Assembly: GCF_042643145.1 (NCBI RefSeq) | Contig: NZ_JBHRSA010000046.1 | Span: forward strand, 1 to 64,000 | Direction of reading: 5' to 3' | Length of the DNA stretch: 64,000 nucleotides | Source of the DNA: Virgibacillus_O xinjiangensis | GTDB lineage: Bacteria > Bacillota > Bacilli > Bacillales > Amphibacillaceae | Shown: piece after piece, positions 40,041-47,884 of the stretch | How the letters are laid out: each line of letters opens with the position of its first letter | Position numbering within the stretch: the stretch's first letter is position 1 | Translations under genes and position numbers: made by a program | Notes under the pieces: generated by a model | What the model was told of the DNA's origin: nothing | What the model saw: the letters and a program-made list of their open reading frames with translations, nothing else | The model's database searches: none

Positions 40041-42002
40041 TTATTTTACTACCGAACCGTTTGGCAGGGATTGCTCCACAGAGGCAAGTACCAGCTTGCC
40101 ATCCTCGTCTTCCCCGCATAGGATCATGCCCTCTGACATTTCGCCGCGCAATTTGACTGGTTTCAGGTTGGTCACACAAATCACCTTTTTGCCAACCATT
40201 TCTTCCGGTTCATAATACTTGGCAATACCGGAGATCACCTGCCGCTTTTCTGTTCCAAGGTCCAGTTGCAACTTCAATAGTTTATCGGCCTTCTTCACTT
40301 TATCTGCCTTGATTACTTCAGCCACCCGCATATCAATTTTCATAAAATCATCAAAAGCAATTGGTTCTTTTTGCTCTGTTTCCTTTTCAGCGGTTGGTTC
40401 CTTTTCTGTTTGCACCGGCTTTTGCATCATATCCTTAATGGCTGCTACTTCCTGATCGACATCCAAACGCGGGAAGATCGGCTCCCCTTTTTGTACCAGA
40501 GTGCCTTCTTTAATCAATCCATCCTCATAGACACTATCCCATTGTTTATGGAACTCATCCGTCACGTTCAACTGACGGAATATTTCTGTTGGTGCCTCGG
40601 TAAGGAAAGGTTGCAGCATGACCGCAGTTTTCCGTAATGACTCAGCCAAATGAGCCATTACATTTCCAAGCCTTTCACGTTTGGCCTCATCTTTCGCCAA
40701 TACCCATGGCGTTGTTTCATCAATGTATTTATTGGTACGGCTGATATACTGCCATAAGGAGGAAAGTGCCACAGAAAACTGCATGTTTTCCATTGCCTCT
40801 TCTACTTTATTGACCGTTTCTTCTGCGAACTTCTCCAGTGACTCTTCAACTTCTGTCTCAGAAGCTCGGTAAGCAGGCATCTCCCCATTGAAGTACTTCT
40901 GAATCATAGCGACTGTCCGGTTCAATAAGTTCCCCAAATCATTAGCCAGGTCATAGTTCGTACGTTCGACAAACCCTTCTGGTGTAAAGACACCATCTGA
41001 ACCGAAGGGTACTTCTCGCAACAGGTAGTAACGCAATGCATCCAAGCCATAACGGTCTGTAAGGCTTATAGGATCGACTACATTCCCTTTGGACTTGGAC
41101 ATTTTGCCATCTTTCATCAATATCCACCCATGGGCGAATACCTTTTTCGGCAGCGGGAGATCCAGAGCCATCAGGATGATCGGCCAGTAGATCGTATGGA
41201 ACCTGACAATTTCCTTACTCATTAAGTGAACATCGGCAGGCCAGTACTTATGGAACTTTTCCTCATTATCTGTGCCGTATCCTAAGGCAGTAATATAGTT
41301 GGTCAGCGCATCCACCCAAACATAAATTACATGCTTTGGATCTCCAGGAACTCTAATTCCCCAGTCAAAGGTTGTCCGGGAAACGGCCAAATCCTCAAGA
41401 CCGGGTTTAATGAAGTTATTCAACATCTCATTTTTGCGGCTTTCCGGCTGAATGAACTCCGGATTCTCTTCATAATACTGGACAAGACGATCCACATACT
41501 TGCTCATTTTAAAGAAGTAGGACTCTTCCTTCACTTTATCAACAGGGCCCCCGCAATCCGGGCAGTGCCCATCTTCGAGCTGCCTTTCCGTGAAGAAAGA
41601 CTCACAGGAAGTACAATACCATCCTTCATATTGGTCCAGGTAGATATCTCCCTGTTTTACCAGACGGTCGAATATCTGTGCAGCCACTTTCTTATGGCGT
41701 TCCTGTGTTGTACGGATAAAATCATCATTTGAGATTTTCAGCTTTTTCCACAGTTCCTGAATACCTCCGACAATTTCATCCACGTACTCCTGTGGGGATA
41801 CCCCATTTTCTTCCGCTTTCTTTTGAATTTTTTGGCCGTGTTCGTCCGTACCTGTCAGGTACATGACATCATATCCGCGCATACGCTTATACCTTGCAAC
41901 CGCATCTCCGGCAACCGTGGAATACGCGTGGCCGATATGCAAGTTCCCGCTAGGGTAATAAATAGGTGTTGTTATATAAAATGTCTGATCATTGGTTGGC
42001 AT
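40041..42002 (-). CDS. metS: Methionyl-tRNA synthetase
   Basis: This class I synthetase charges initiator and elongator tRNA-Met. The 653-residue product has the HIGH motif in PSGNLHIGHAYS, a zinc-type insert with CTSC and CPDC, KMSKSKGN near residue 300, an alpha-helical anticodon domain, and a C-terminal tRNA-binding dimerisation domain from about 550. AGGAGG lies before the ATG. I saw no T-box or S-box in the upstream gap. Confidence 0.97.
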   Translation of the reverse strand: MPTNDQTFYITTPIYYPSGNLHIGHAYSTVAGDAVARYKRMRGYDVMYLTGTDEHGQKIQKKAEENGVSPQEYVDEIVGGIQELWKKLKISNDDFIRTTQERHKKVAAQIFDRLVKQGDIYLDQYEGWYCTSCESFFTERQLEDGHCPDCGGPVDKVKEESYFFKMSKYVDRLVQYYEENPEFIQPESRKNEMLNNFIKPGLEDLAVSRTTFDWGIRVPGDPKHVIYVWVDALTNYITALGYGTDNEEKFHKYWPADVHLMSKEIVRFHTIYWPIILMALDLPLPKKVFAHGWILMKDGKMSKSKGNVVDPISLTDRYGLDALRYYLLREVPFGSDGVFTPEGFVERTNYDLANDLGNLLNRTVAMIQKYFNGEMPAYRASETEVEESLEKFAEETVNKVEEAMENMQFSVALSSLWQYISRTNKYIDETTPWVLAKDEAKRERLGNVMAHLAESLRKTAVMLQPFLTEAPTEIFRQLNVTDEFHKQWDSVYEDGLIKEGTLVQKGEPIFPRLDVDQEVAAIKDMMQKPVQTEKEPTAEKETEQKEPIAFDDFMKIDMRVAEVIKADKVKKADKLLKLQLDLGTEKRQVISGIAKYYEPEEMVGKKVICVTNLKPVKLRGEMSEGMILCGEDEDGKLVLASVEQSLPNGSVVK

Positions 42003-42051
42003 CTCTTTTTACCTCCTAGTGCCCACTGACTCAATTTTAAAAGATAGTCCT

Positions 42052-42081
42052 ATTGTATCGGAAGTTCAGGCAAATTGCCAA
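42052..42081 (-). promoter_or_regulatory. Candidate metS promoter
   Basis: TTGGCA, 18 bases, TACAAT on the minus strand, about 50 bases before metS. The -35 is itself part of a TTGCCAA/TTGGCAA motif repeated in this intergenic region. Confidence 0.6.
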
Positions 42082-42106
42082 ATGCCCGAACACGATAGCA
42101 CTATTA

Positions 42107-42127
42107 TTGCCAATTTCTGTTTGGCAA
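42107..42127. promoter_or_regulatory. Inverted repeat TTGCCAA-N7-TTGGCAA between metS and abrB
   Basis: A perfect seven-base inverted repeat with a seven-base spacer. A further TTGCCAA is at 42075-42081 over the metS -35, and a TTGCCA at 42159-42164 lies near the abrB promoter. It looks like an operator for an unidentified regulator. Confidence 0.5.
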
Positions 42128-42199
42128 AACTAATTTTCTAACTTTTTAAAAAATAACTTTGCCAGGGTTAGGGTTTATGGTAACCTATGGATAGGTATT

Positions 42200-42206
42200 T
42201 GTCGAA
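42200..42206 (+). promoter_or_regulatory. Spo0A box in the abrB regulatory region
   Basis: TGTCGAA is an exact Spo0A box. It lies about 90 bases before the abrB start. A possible abrB promoter, TTGCCA, 16 bases, TAACCT, is at 42159-42186. Spo0A repression of abrB is established in B. subtilis with boxes just downstream of the promoters, and this fits. A small CTGGC/GCCAG hairpin follows in the leader. Confidence 0.65.
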
Positions 42207-42292
42207 GTGTGACGGGGTTTTTTAGAATGAAACCAGGAATCAGCTGGCAGAAGCCAGGTCCTGCAATTTCCATGTCAAAAGGGGAGGAAATG

Positions 42293-42574
42293 ATGAAGTC
42301 TACTGGCATTATACGGAAAGTTGATGAATTGGGACGGGTAGTCATTCCAAGTGAGTTGCGGCGAAACTTGGATATTCATGAAAAGGACTACATGGAAATC
42401 TTTGTAGAAGATAATCGGATAGTTTTAAAGAAATACCAGCCTAGTTTGACTTGCTTCCTGACAGGGGAGACCTCCGAGGAGAATTTGTCCTTGGCGGACG
42501 GTAAAGTGGTGCTCAGTAAAGCTGGGGCACAGCAGTTGTTGGAAGAAATCCAATCATATTTGTCTGTAAAATAG
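42293..42574 (+). CDS. abrB: Transition-state regulator AbrB
   Basis: AbrB represses many post-exponential genes during growth. The 93-residue product has the N-terminal DNA-binding swapped hairpin (GIIRKVDELGRVVIPSELRRNLDI) and a C-terminal multimerisation domain. Two adjacent ATG codons follow GGGGAGG; the second gives five-base spacing and was chosen. The frame is open further upstream without support. It is divergent from metS and convergent with rsmI, as in B. subtilis. Confidence 0.95.
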   Translation: MKSTGIIRKVDELGRVVIPSELRRNLDIHEKDYMEIFVEDNRIVLKKYQPSLTCFLTGETSEENLSLADGKVVLSKAGAQQLLEEIQSYLSVK

Positions 42575-42594
42575 TTAGAAAAACGGCTATTCGC

Positions 42595-42634
42595 AAAAAA
42601 GCTGACCGATGCAGAAATGCACGTCAGCTTTTTT
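42595..42634. terminator. Bidirectional terminator between abrB and rsmI
   Basis: GCTGAC...GTCAGC with an inner TGCA/TGCA pair is flanked by six A on the left and six T on the right, so it can stop both convergent transcripts. Confidence 0.85.
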
Positions 42635-42646
42635 ATGCAGGCCTGT

Positions 42647-43525
42647 TCAGACATCATCAATATGATAAGCCTGGTATACTTCCCTCTTCGGCATGGCCCG
42701 ATCCTTTGCAGCGAGCTTCACTGCCTCTTTATTGGTCATGCTTTTTTCTTCGATATAGTAATTCACATGAGCAGGGATGGATAGGTGGCTCCACCATAAG
42801 TTATCATCCTGCTCCACCGCTTCATCTGCCCCTTCCACCACTAGACAGAATTCTCCTTTAGGTGGATGATCCTCTGCCCAGGAAAGGATTTCTTCCATCG
42901 AACCACGGACATATTCTTCAAACCGTTTGGTCAGTTCACGAGCCACCGTGATCCTGCGGTTGCCCAGAAACTCCTGTAGCGCCTTCAGTGTATCCTTCAG
43001 CCGATAGGGTGATTCATATAGCAAAATGGTTGCTTGGATATTTTTCAGACGCTCCAGTTCGGATGCTTTTTCTTTCTTTTTGCGGGGAAGAAATCCATAG
43101 AAATGAAATTCGTCTGATGGGAGGCCCGAACCGACCAATGCACATAGAGCTGCATTGGCACCGGGCAGTACAACAACAGGCAGGTCCTTCTCAATTGCAG
43201 CTACGACCAATTCCATTCCCGGATCGGAAATTGCCGGCATTCCTGCGTCACTGACGATAGCGATCGTCTCTCCGCGTTCCACCCGCTGCAGCAATTGGTC
43301 TTCTCTGTCCAGCTTATTATGTTCATGGTAACTGATCATCGGAGTCCCCAGTTCAAAGTGATTCAGCAGTTTCCTCGTATTTCTGGTATCCTCGGCAGCG
43401 ATCAGTGAAGCAGTTTCCAATACCTTCAATGCCCGAAACGTAATATCTTCCAGGTTTCCTATCGGTGTAGGGACCACATAGACAGCTCCTACCGTTTCAT
43501 CATGAAAGCTCTTCTGTATCTTCAT
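42647..43525 (-). CDS. rsmI: 16S rRNA (cytidine-2'-O-)-methyltransferase RsmI
   Basis: RsmI methylates the 2'-O of C1402 in the 16S rRNA decoding site. The 292-residue product has the tetrapyrrole methylase fold: VVPTPIGNLEDITFRAL at the N-terminus, AEDTRNTRKLLNHF, and VLPGANAALCALVGSGLP. It overlaps the GIY-YIG gene by 26 bases and belongs to a tightly packed run with yabA, the methyltransferase and the GIY-YIG gene. Confidence 0.96.
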   Translation of the reverse strand: MKIQKSFHDETVGAVYVVPTPIGNLEDITFRALKVLETASLIAAEDTRNTRKLLNHFELGTPMISYHEHNKLDREDQLLQRVERGETIAIVSDAGMPAISDPGMELVVAAIEKDLPVVVLPGANAALCALVGSGLPSDEFHFYGFLPRKKKEKASELERLKNIQATILLYESPYRLKDTLKALQEFLGNRRITVARELTKRFEEYVRGSMEEILSWAEDHPPKGEFCLVVEGADEAVEQDDNLWWSHLSIPAHVNYYIEEKSMTNKEAVKLAAKDRAMPKREVYQAYHIDDV

Positions 43526-43790
43526 ATTGCATCCCTCCTTTGCTGCTATTCCGGATCATTTTGAGTTTCTCTTGTCGGGATAGCTGCTTGATCCGATATT
43601 CTTCGCGAAGTGCATCCTGTTTCGAGGGAAAGGTATCTGTGTATACCACCTGAAAGGGGCCGCGTCCCCTTGTATATTTAGCACCCTTTCCTTCCTGATG
43701 CATCTTTAACCGGTTTTTCAACTGATTGGTATATCCGGTGTATAACGAACCATCTCCACACTTAAGCATGTAAACCGTGTGTTCAGCCAT
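43500..43790 (-). CDS. yazA: GIY-YIG domain nuclease-like protein, YazA/UPF0213
   Basis: The 96-residue product is one GIY-YIG domain: VYMLKCGDGSLYTGYTNQLKNRLKMH, with the two tyrosines and a downstream arginine, and a later conserved glutamate in LREEYRIKQLSR. It is related to the SLX1 and UvrC nuclease domains, but no cellular role is established. It overlaps the methyltransferase upstream and rsmI downstream, so translation is coupled. Confidence 0.92.
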   Translation of the reverse strand: MAEHTVYMLKCGDGSLYTGYTNQLKNRLKMHQEGKGAKYTRGRGPFQVVYTDTFPSKQDALREEYRIKQLSRQEKLKMIRNSSKGGMQYEDTEELS

Positions 43791-44520
43791 AAATGATTTC
43801 CTCTGCTTCTTCCGTGTAGGTGCCGTCCTCTTCGTAGATATAGAGAGGAGGCAGGATTTTCATGTCAGCCTTTCCGTCTCTTGTACCCTCTATAAGCAGC
43901 ATGTTTGCTTCTCTTCCCTTCTTTGGGTAGACAAATTGCAGGCGTTTCGGTTCCAGTTTGTACTTCCGGAACAAGGAAATAATATCAGCCAGCCTTCCCG
44001 GCCGATGAACCATGGATACCTTTCCACCAGGCCTTACATGCAATTTGCAAGCTTTCACCACATCCTCTAGGGTGCAACAAACTTCATGCCTGGCAATCGT
44101 TAAATATTCATTGTGATTATGTTCACTTTTTGAGGGTGTCGGGAAATATGGCGGATTACATGTCACCACATCAAAACTGCTCTGGCCGAGGATTGGCTGC
44201 ATTTCTTTCAAGTCTCCATGGATGATGGAAATCTGCTCGTCCAAGTGGTTCATTTCCACGCTTCTTTTGGCCATTCCAAAAATACGATCCTGGATTTCCA
44301 CCCCGGTTATTGTAGCTCTGGTACGCCTGGACAAAAGCAGCGGAATTACTCCATTCCCCGTACATAAGTCCAAAATATTTCCCCGTTTTATCGGGACATA
44401 AGCAAAATGAGCCAGCAATACAGCATCCAGTGAAAAGGAAAATGCTGTCGTGCTTTGGATGATTTTCATGCTTTCATCTGCCAGTAAATAATCGAGTCGT
44501 TCATCATCATGCAGTTTCAT
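43783..44520 (-). CDS. yabB: SAM-dependent methyltransferase, TrmN6/YabB-like
   Basis: The 245-residue protein has Rossmann SAM motif I ILDLCTGNGVIPLLLS and the N6-adenine motif NPPYF, typical of TrmN6-type tRNA methyltransferases acting on A37. The frame opens 38 codons earlier, but a terminator-like hairpin lies in that stretch; this ATG (MKLHDDERLDYLL) has AAGGA upstream and gives the family length. An ATG at 44586 is an alternative. It overlaps the GIY-YIG gene. Confidence 0.9.
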   Translation of the reverse strand: MKLHDDERLDYLLADESMKIIQSTTAFSFSLDAVLLAHFAYVPIKRGNILDLCTGNGVIPLLLSRRTRATITGVEIQDRIFGMAKRSVEMNHLDEQISIIHGDLKEMQPILGQSSFDVVTCNPPYFPTPSKSEHNHNEYLTIARHEVCCTLEDVVKACKLHVRPGGKVSMVHRPGRLADIISLFRKYKLEPKRLQFVYPKKGREANMLLIEGTRDGKADMKILPPLYIYEEDGTYTEEAEEIIYG

Positions 44521-44589
44521 TATGTCTGAATCCTTCCCACTACTATTATCTTCCATCAGCTCTTCAAAACGGTAAGTCTCTTTCATTCT

Positions 44590-44620
44590 AAATAAAAGCT
44601 GCCCCCATATTGAGGCAGCT
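44590..44620 (-). terminator. Terminator-like hairpin after yabA
   Basis: AGCTGCC pairs with GGCAGCT, followed by TTTATTT on the minus strand, just after the yabA stop. It argues that the downstream methyltransferase begins beyond it. Confidence 0.65.
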
Positions 44621-44630
44621 GATTGGTTGT

Positions 44631-44981
44631 TCATTTAGTTTTATTCAAGAAGTCCAAGCAGAAGATACAGTCTTCATTTTGCCTGGGACTGCCGAACTCC
44701 AGGTTACAGATATGGAAGCCTTCCTCGTATAGCCTTGCAAGGTTGTCATACCCTTCTCCGGGAAAGCTCACTCGTTTGGAAGCGGGCGTCTCCCTGGCTC
44801 CTTCTTCTTTCTCTTTATTAGTATCCAGGTGCTTTCGCAGGTTATGATTTTCCATTGCAAGCCGATGGTTTTCCTCCAATACCTGGCTCAACTGGTTTTT
44901 CAAATCACCAAGCTGTTCATATAATTCCCCGATTCGCTGTTCCATATCAGAAACCTGGTCAAAAATTTCCCTGTTTTTCAC
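44631..44981 (-). CDS. yabA: Replication initiation control protein YabA
   Basis: YabA binds DnaA and the DnaN clamp to limit replication initiation. The 116-residue product has an N-terminal leucine-zipper coiled coil (about 1-60) and a C-terminal zinc domain with HICN and CIFC, followed by LDFLNK. A GTG start has GAGG nine bases before it and aligns with the B. subtilis protein; another GTG two codons earlier is too close to the ribosome-binding site. It follows ricT. Confidence 0.95.
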   Translation of the reverse strand: MKNREIFDQVSDMEQRIGELYEQLGDLKNQLSQVLEENHRLAMENHNLRKHLDTNKEKEEGARETPASKRVSFPGEGYDNLARLYEEGFHICNLEFGSPRQNEDCIFCLDFLNKTK

Positions 44982-44995
44982 GCCCACTCACCTCA

Positions 44996-45820
44996 TCATT
45001 CTGTGGCTTGCGCTAATATTCCTTCATCAATTAACTCATCCAGTGTATACTCGATAATTCTCCCGTTTTCCGGCAATTCTACTTGAACCAACCGCTCAAG
45101 AATATTCAACCCTACAACTTTCCCTTTACCGTAAGGAGTCTTTATGGATTGCCCGATATCCGGGAGTTCCCGCTTGGCTGTCTCATAGTCATCATTCTCA
45201 TATTTCAAGCAGCACATCAGACGCCCGCACAATCCAGAGATCTTCGCAGGATTAAGCGAGAGGTTTTGATCTTTGGCCATCTTGATGGAGACTGGTTCGA
45301 AATCCCCCAAAAAAGTGGAACAGCAAAGCATTCTCCCGCATGGCCCTATCCCGCCTAGCATTTTTGCCTCATCGCGCACCCCGATTTGCCGAAGCTCTAT
45401 CCGGGTTCGAAACTGGGATGCCAAATCCTTCACCAAATTCCGGAAATCAACTCGTCCGTCTGCCGTAAAATAAAAAATAATTTTGTTTCGGTCGAATGTA
45501 TATTCAACATCCACGAGATTCATATCCAGTTTATGTTTCTTGATTTTCTCTGTACATACCTGGAATGCCTTCTCTGCATGTTCCTGATTTTCAACTACTG
45601 TAAGCTTGTCCTTCTCATCAGCAACACGGATTACTTTTTTCAGAGGAAGTACGACATCCTCCTCATCTACTTTTTTCTCCGTGATTACCACTTTACCGAA
45701 TTCGATCCCCCGTACAGTTTCCACGATGACATAATCACCTACGGAAATGACATAATCGGCCGGATCGAAATAATATATTTTACCCGCTTTTTTAAAGCGG
45801 ACACCAATAACTTCGATCAC
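44996..45820 (-). CDS. ricT: RicT, Y-complex subunit controlling RNase Y
   Basis: RicT (YaaT, PSP1 family) works with RicA and RicF to direct RNase Y and influences sporulation and competence. The 274-residue protein has VGDYVIVETVRGIEFGKVV at the N-terminus and the cysteine-rich GGIGPCGRMLCCSTFLGDF with GLCGRLMCCLKYE, ligands of iron-sulfur clusters. The GTG chosen has GGGG upstream and the family length; an upstream GTG overlapping the holB stop is possible. Confidence 0.95.
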   Translation of the reverse strand: MIEVIGVRFKKAGKIYYFDPADYVISVGDYVIVETVRGIEFGKVVITEKKVDEEDVVLPLKKVIRVADEKDKLTVVENQEHAEKAFQVCTEKIKKHKLDMNLVDVEYTFDRNKIIFYFTADGRVDFRNLVKDLASQFRTRIELRQIGVRDEAKMLGGIGPCGRMLCCSTFLGDFEPVSIKMAKDQNLSLNPAKISGLCGRLMCCLKYENDDYETAKRELPDIGQSIKTPYGKGKVVGLNILERLVQVELPENGRIIEYTLDELIDEGILAQATE

Positions 45821-45825
45821 TCTTC

Positions 45826-46815
45826 TCACCCCTGTATTTGAAGTGTCAATTGCTCCATCACCAATGTGGGATGAATATTTTGCTTCAATTTTCTCTTTGC
45901 CTGCAAAACAGCGTTTAACACGTTGATTAGTTGTTCTTGGCTGAATGCCATTGCCGCTTTTTCAAGCAATGCATCATGCTGGGTGAAAAAAACCAATGCT
46001 TTTTCATTGCCAATATGATAATAAAGTATATCTTTAAAAGCAAGAAGCAGCAGATCCAATCCCTGTTCTTGCCCGCTTCTCTCTTTAAAATGCTGTACCC
46101 AATGGTTATGAATAAAAAGATATACATCATCCGGCTGCGACACGAACATTTCAGTCAATTGTACCACTAGTTTTCTTGCATCTGCAAACCACTCATCATC
46201 ATTCAATGCAAGGGCTTCTTCAACATTATTCGTCAAAGCACTCATTAATACGGCACTATCTCTTCCCATTCCTTCGTCCATTAAATGGCGCTGGAAATGA
46301 GCTGGATTCAGAGGCTGCAAATCGATAATCTGACAGCGCGACCGGATTGTCGCAATGATCGATTGGCTATTTTCCGTCATCATGATAGCTGTCGTCTGCC
46401 TGCTTGGCTCCTCCAAGAACTTTAAAATACGATTGGCTGCGTTCGGTGTTAATGTATCGGCACCTTTAATGATGTATACTTTCTGATTGGATTCCAACCC
46501 TGAATAATTGAATTCCTTCTGCAGATTCCTTATCTGCTCTATTTTTATGGATTGCCCTTCCGGCTCTATCCAATGGACATCCGGATGATTTCCGGAAGCT
46601 ATTCTTCGGCATGCATTGCATTGAAGGCAGGGATCTACACCGCTGCGCTGCTCGCAGAACAATACCTTTGCTATAAGCAGGGCTATGTCTTCTTTCCCCG
46701 TGCCACGCGCCCCTTGCAGGAGATATGCATGGGATACACGGCCTTTTTGTATGCTGTTTGTGATGATTTTCCCTGCCAGCGGTTGGATTTCCGCGACTTC
46801 CGACCACGTTTTCAT
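45826..46815 (-). CDS. holB: DNA polymerase III subunit delta'
   Basis: Delta' is part of the clamp loader that places the DnaN ring on DNA. The 329-residue AAA+ protein has a zinc module with four cysteines in CLQCNAC and nearby, a P-loop-like GARGTGKE in which the usual Thr/Ser is Glu, and SRCQIIDLQPL (sensor/arginine region). The altered P-loop agrees with delta' being a non-ATPase subunit. In B. subtilis yaaR lies between darA and holB; it is absent here. Confidence 0.95.
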   Translation of the reverse strand: MKTWSEVAEIQPLAGKIITNSIQKGRVSHAYLLQGARGTGKEDIALLIAKVLFCEQRSGVDPCLQCNACRRIASGNHPDVHWIEPEGQSIKIEQIRNLQKEFNYSGLESNQKVYIIKGADTLTPNAANRILKFLEEPSRQTTAIMMTENSQSIIATIRSRCQIIDLQPLNPAHFQRHLMDEGMGRDSAVLMSALTNNVEEALALNDDEWFADARKLVVQLTEMFVSQPDDVYLFIHNHWVQHFKERSGQEQGLDLLLLAFKDILYYHIGNEKALVFFTQHDALLEKAAMAFSQEQLINVLNAVLQAKRKLKQNIHPTLVMEQLTLQIQG

Positions 46816-46889
46816 CCGGCCTCCAACTTTCTATACATATATGTTCAATAGTTGCCCCTTGCAGCTGAGGCTATTGTCTATGCCATCTT

Positions 46890-47219
46890 TTAGAATTGAT
46901 AAAACGATTCAATCGGCAAGATAAATACCGTTGCCCCGCCTACCTCTACCTTAACAGGTTTCGGAATATAGGAATCGGCATTACCGCCCATCGGGGAAAT
47001 AGGAGCAACCATTTGTTCACGATGGGAACAGTTCTTCTTGATGATTTCCAAGGCTTCATCCACATACTGGTCCTCACAGCCGATCATGAGTGTCGTATTT
47101 CCCTCTTTTAGAAACCCCCCAGTCGTGGCAAGTTTGGTTATTTTAAAGTTCTCCTCACCAAGGGCGTCCATTAGTCGGTTGGTATCCTTATCTTGGACTA
47201 CCGCAATAATCAGCTTCAT
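46890..47219 (-). CDS. darA: Cyclic-di-AMP receptor DarA (PII-like)
   Basis: DarA (YaaQ) is a trimeric PII-like protein that binds c-di-AMP; its downstream target is not fully known. The 109-residue product begins MKLIIAVVQDKDTNRL and has TTGGFLKEGNTTLMIGCED and GGATVFILPIESF, all typical. It follows tmk by 17 bases on the same strand, as in B. subtilis. Confidence 0.95.
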   Translation of the reverse strand: MKLIIAVVQDKDTNRLMDALGEENFKITKLATTGGFLKEGNTTLMIGCEDQYVDEALEIIKKNCSHREQMVAPISPMGGNADSYIPKPVKVEVGGATVFILPIESFYQF

Positions 47220-47236
47220 TCAATCCTGTACCTCCC

Positions 47237-47884
47237 TTATTCGTTAAGATAGGAAACAATATGGGCGACGGCCTGTTCCTCCACCGCTTCCAGTGATTTT
47301 TCGGCATTCACCGCCCGCATTCGTTCCGGAAATCTCTTCAACAGTATATGATAGGCTTCATATACTCGTTCATGGAACTGTACTTCCTCCAGATCCAGGC
47401 GATTTCTTTCTCTATTTTTATTTACGCTTATTCGTTCGAGTCCTTTGGCGGGTTCGATATCAAAGAACAGAGTCAAGTCAGGCATACATCCATCGATGGC
47501 AAATTGATTGATGGAAAGCACCTCATCCATTCCAAGGCCGCGAGCATGGCCCTGATAGGCAAGACTACTGTCTATAAACCGGTCGCAAAGCACGACTTTC
47601 CCGGCTTGAAGTGCTGGTAGTACCTTTTCTACCAGATGTTGTCTCCTTGCTGCCGCATATAACAAGGCTTCTGTTCTTTTCTCCATTTGATTGTTTGTCG
47701 GATCAAGGATCACCTTCCTGATCTGTTCTGCAATATCGATACCACCTGGTTCCCGTGTTGCTAAGACTTCATATCCTTCTCCTTGAAGCTTTTTCGACAC
47801 GGCTTGGAGTATTGTTGACTTGCCAGCACCCTCTCCGCCCTCAAACGTAATAAAATAACCGTTCACTGCAACCTGCTCCTTCAT
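47237..47884 (-). CDS. tmk: Thymidylate kinase
   Basis: Tmk phosphorylates dTMP to dTDP for DNA synthesis. The 215-residue P-loop kinase has Walker A GGEGAGKST at 16-24, the DRF motif in CDRFIDSSLAYQG, and the catalytic loop ATREPGG. Its ATG overlaps the stop of the upstream decarboxylase by four bases, so the two are coupled. It heads the tmk-darA-holB-ricT-yabA run. Confidence 0.96.
   Translation of the reverse strand: MKEQVAVNGYFITFEGGEGAGKSTILQAVSKKLQGEGYEVLATREPGGIDIAEQIRKVILDPTNNQMEKRTEALLYAAARRQHLVEKVLPALQAGKVVLCDRFIDSSLAYQGHARGLGMDEVLSINQFAIDGCMPDLTLFFDIEPAKGLERISVNKNRERNRLDLEEVQFHERVYEAYHILLKRFPERMRAVNAEKSLEAVEEQAVAHIVSYLNE

Noticed and set aside
42003..42208. T-box or S-box riboswitch for metS
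   Set aside because: No T-box core sequence, specifier stem or SAM-riboswitch pattern was found, and the gap is short.
45826..46815. Broken P-loop of holB as a sign of a pseudogene
   Set aside because: The clamp-loader delta' subunit is known not to hydrolyse ATP and often has a degenerate P-loop; the frame is intact and full length.
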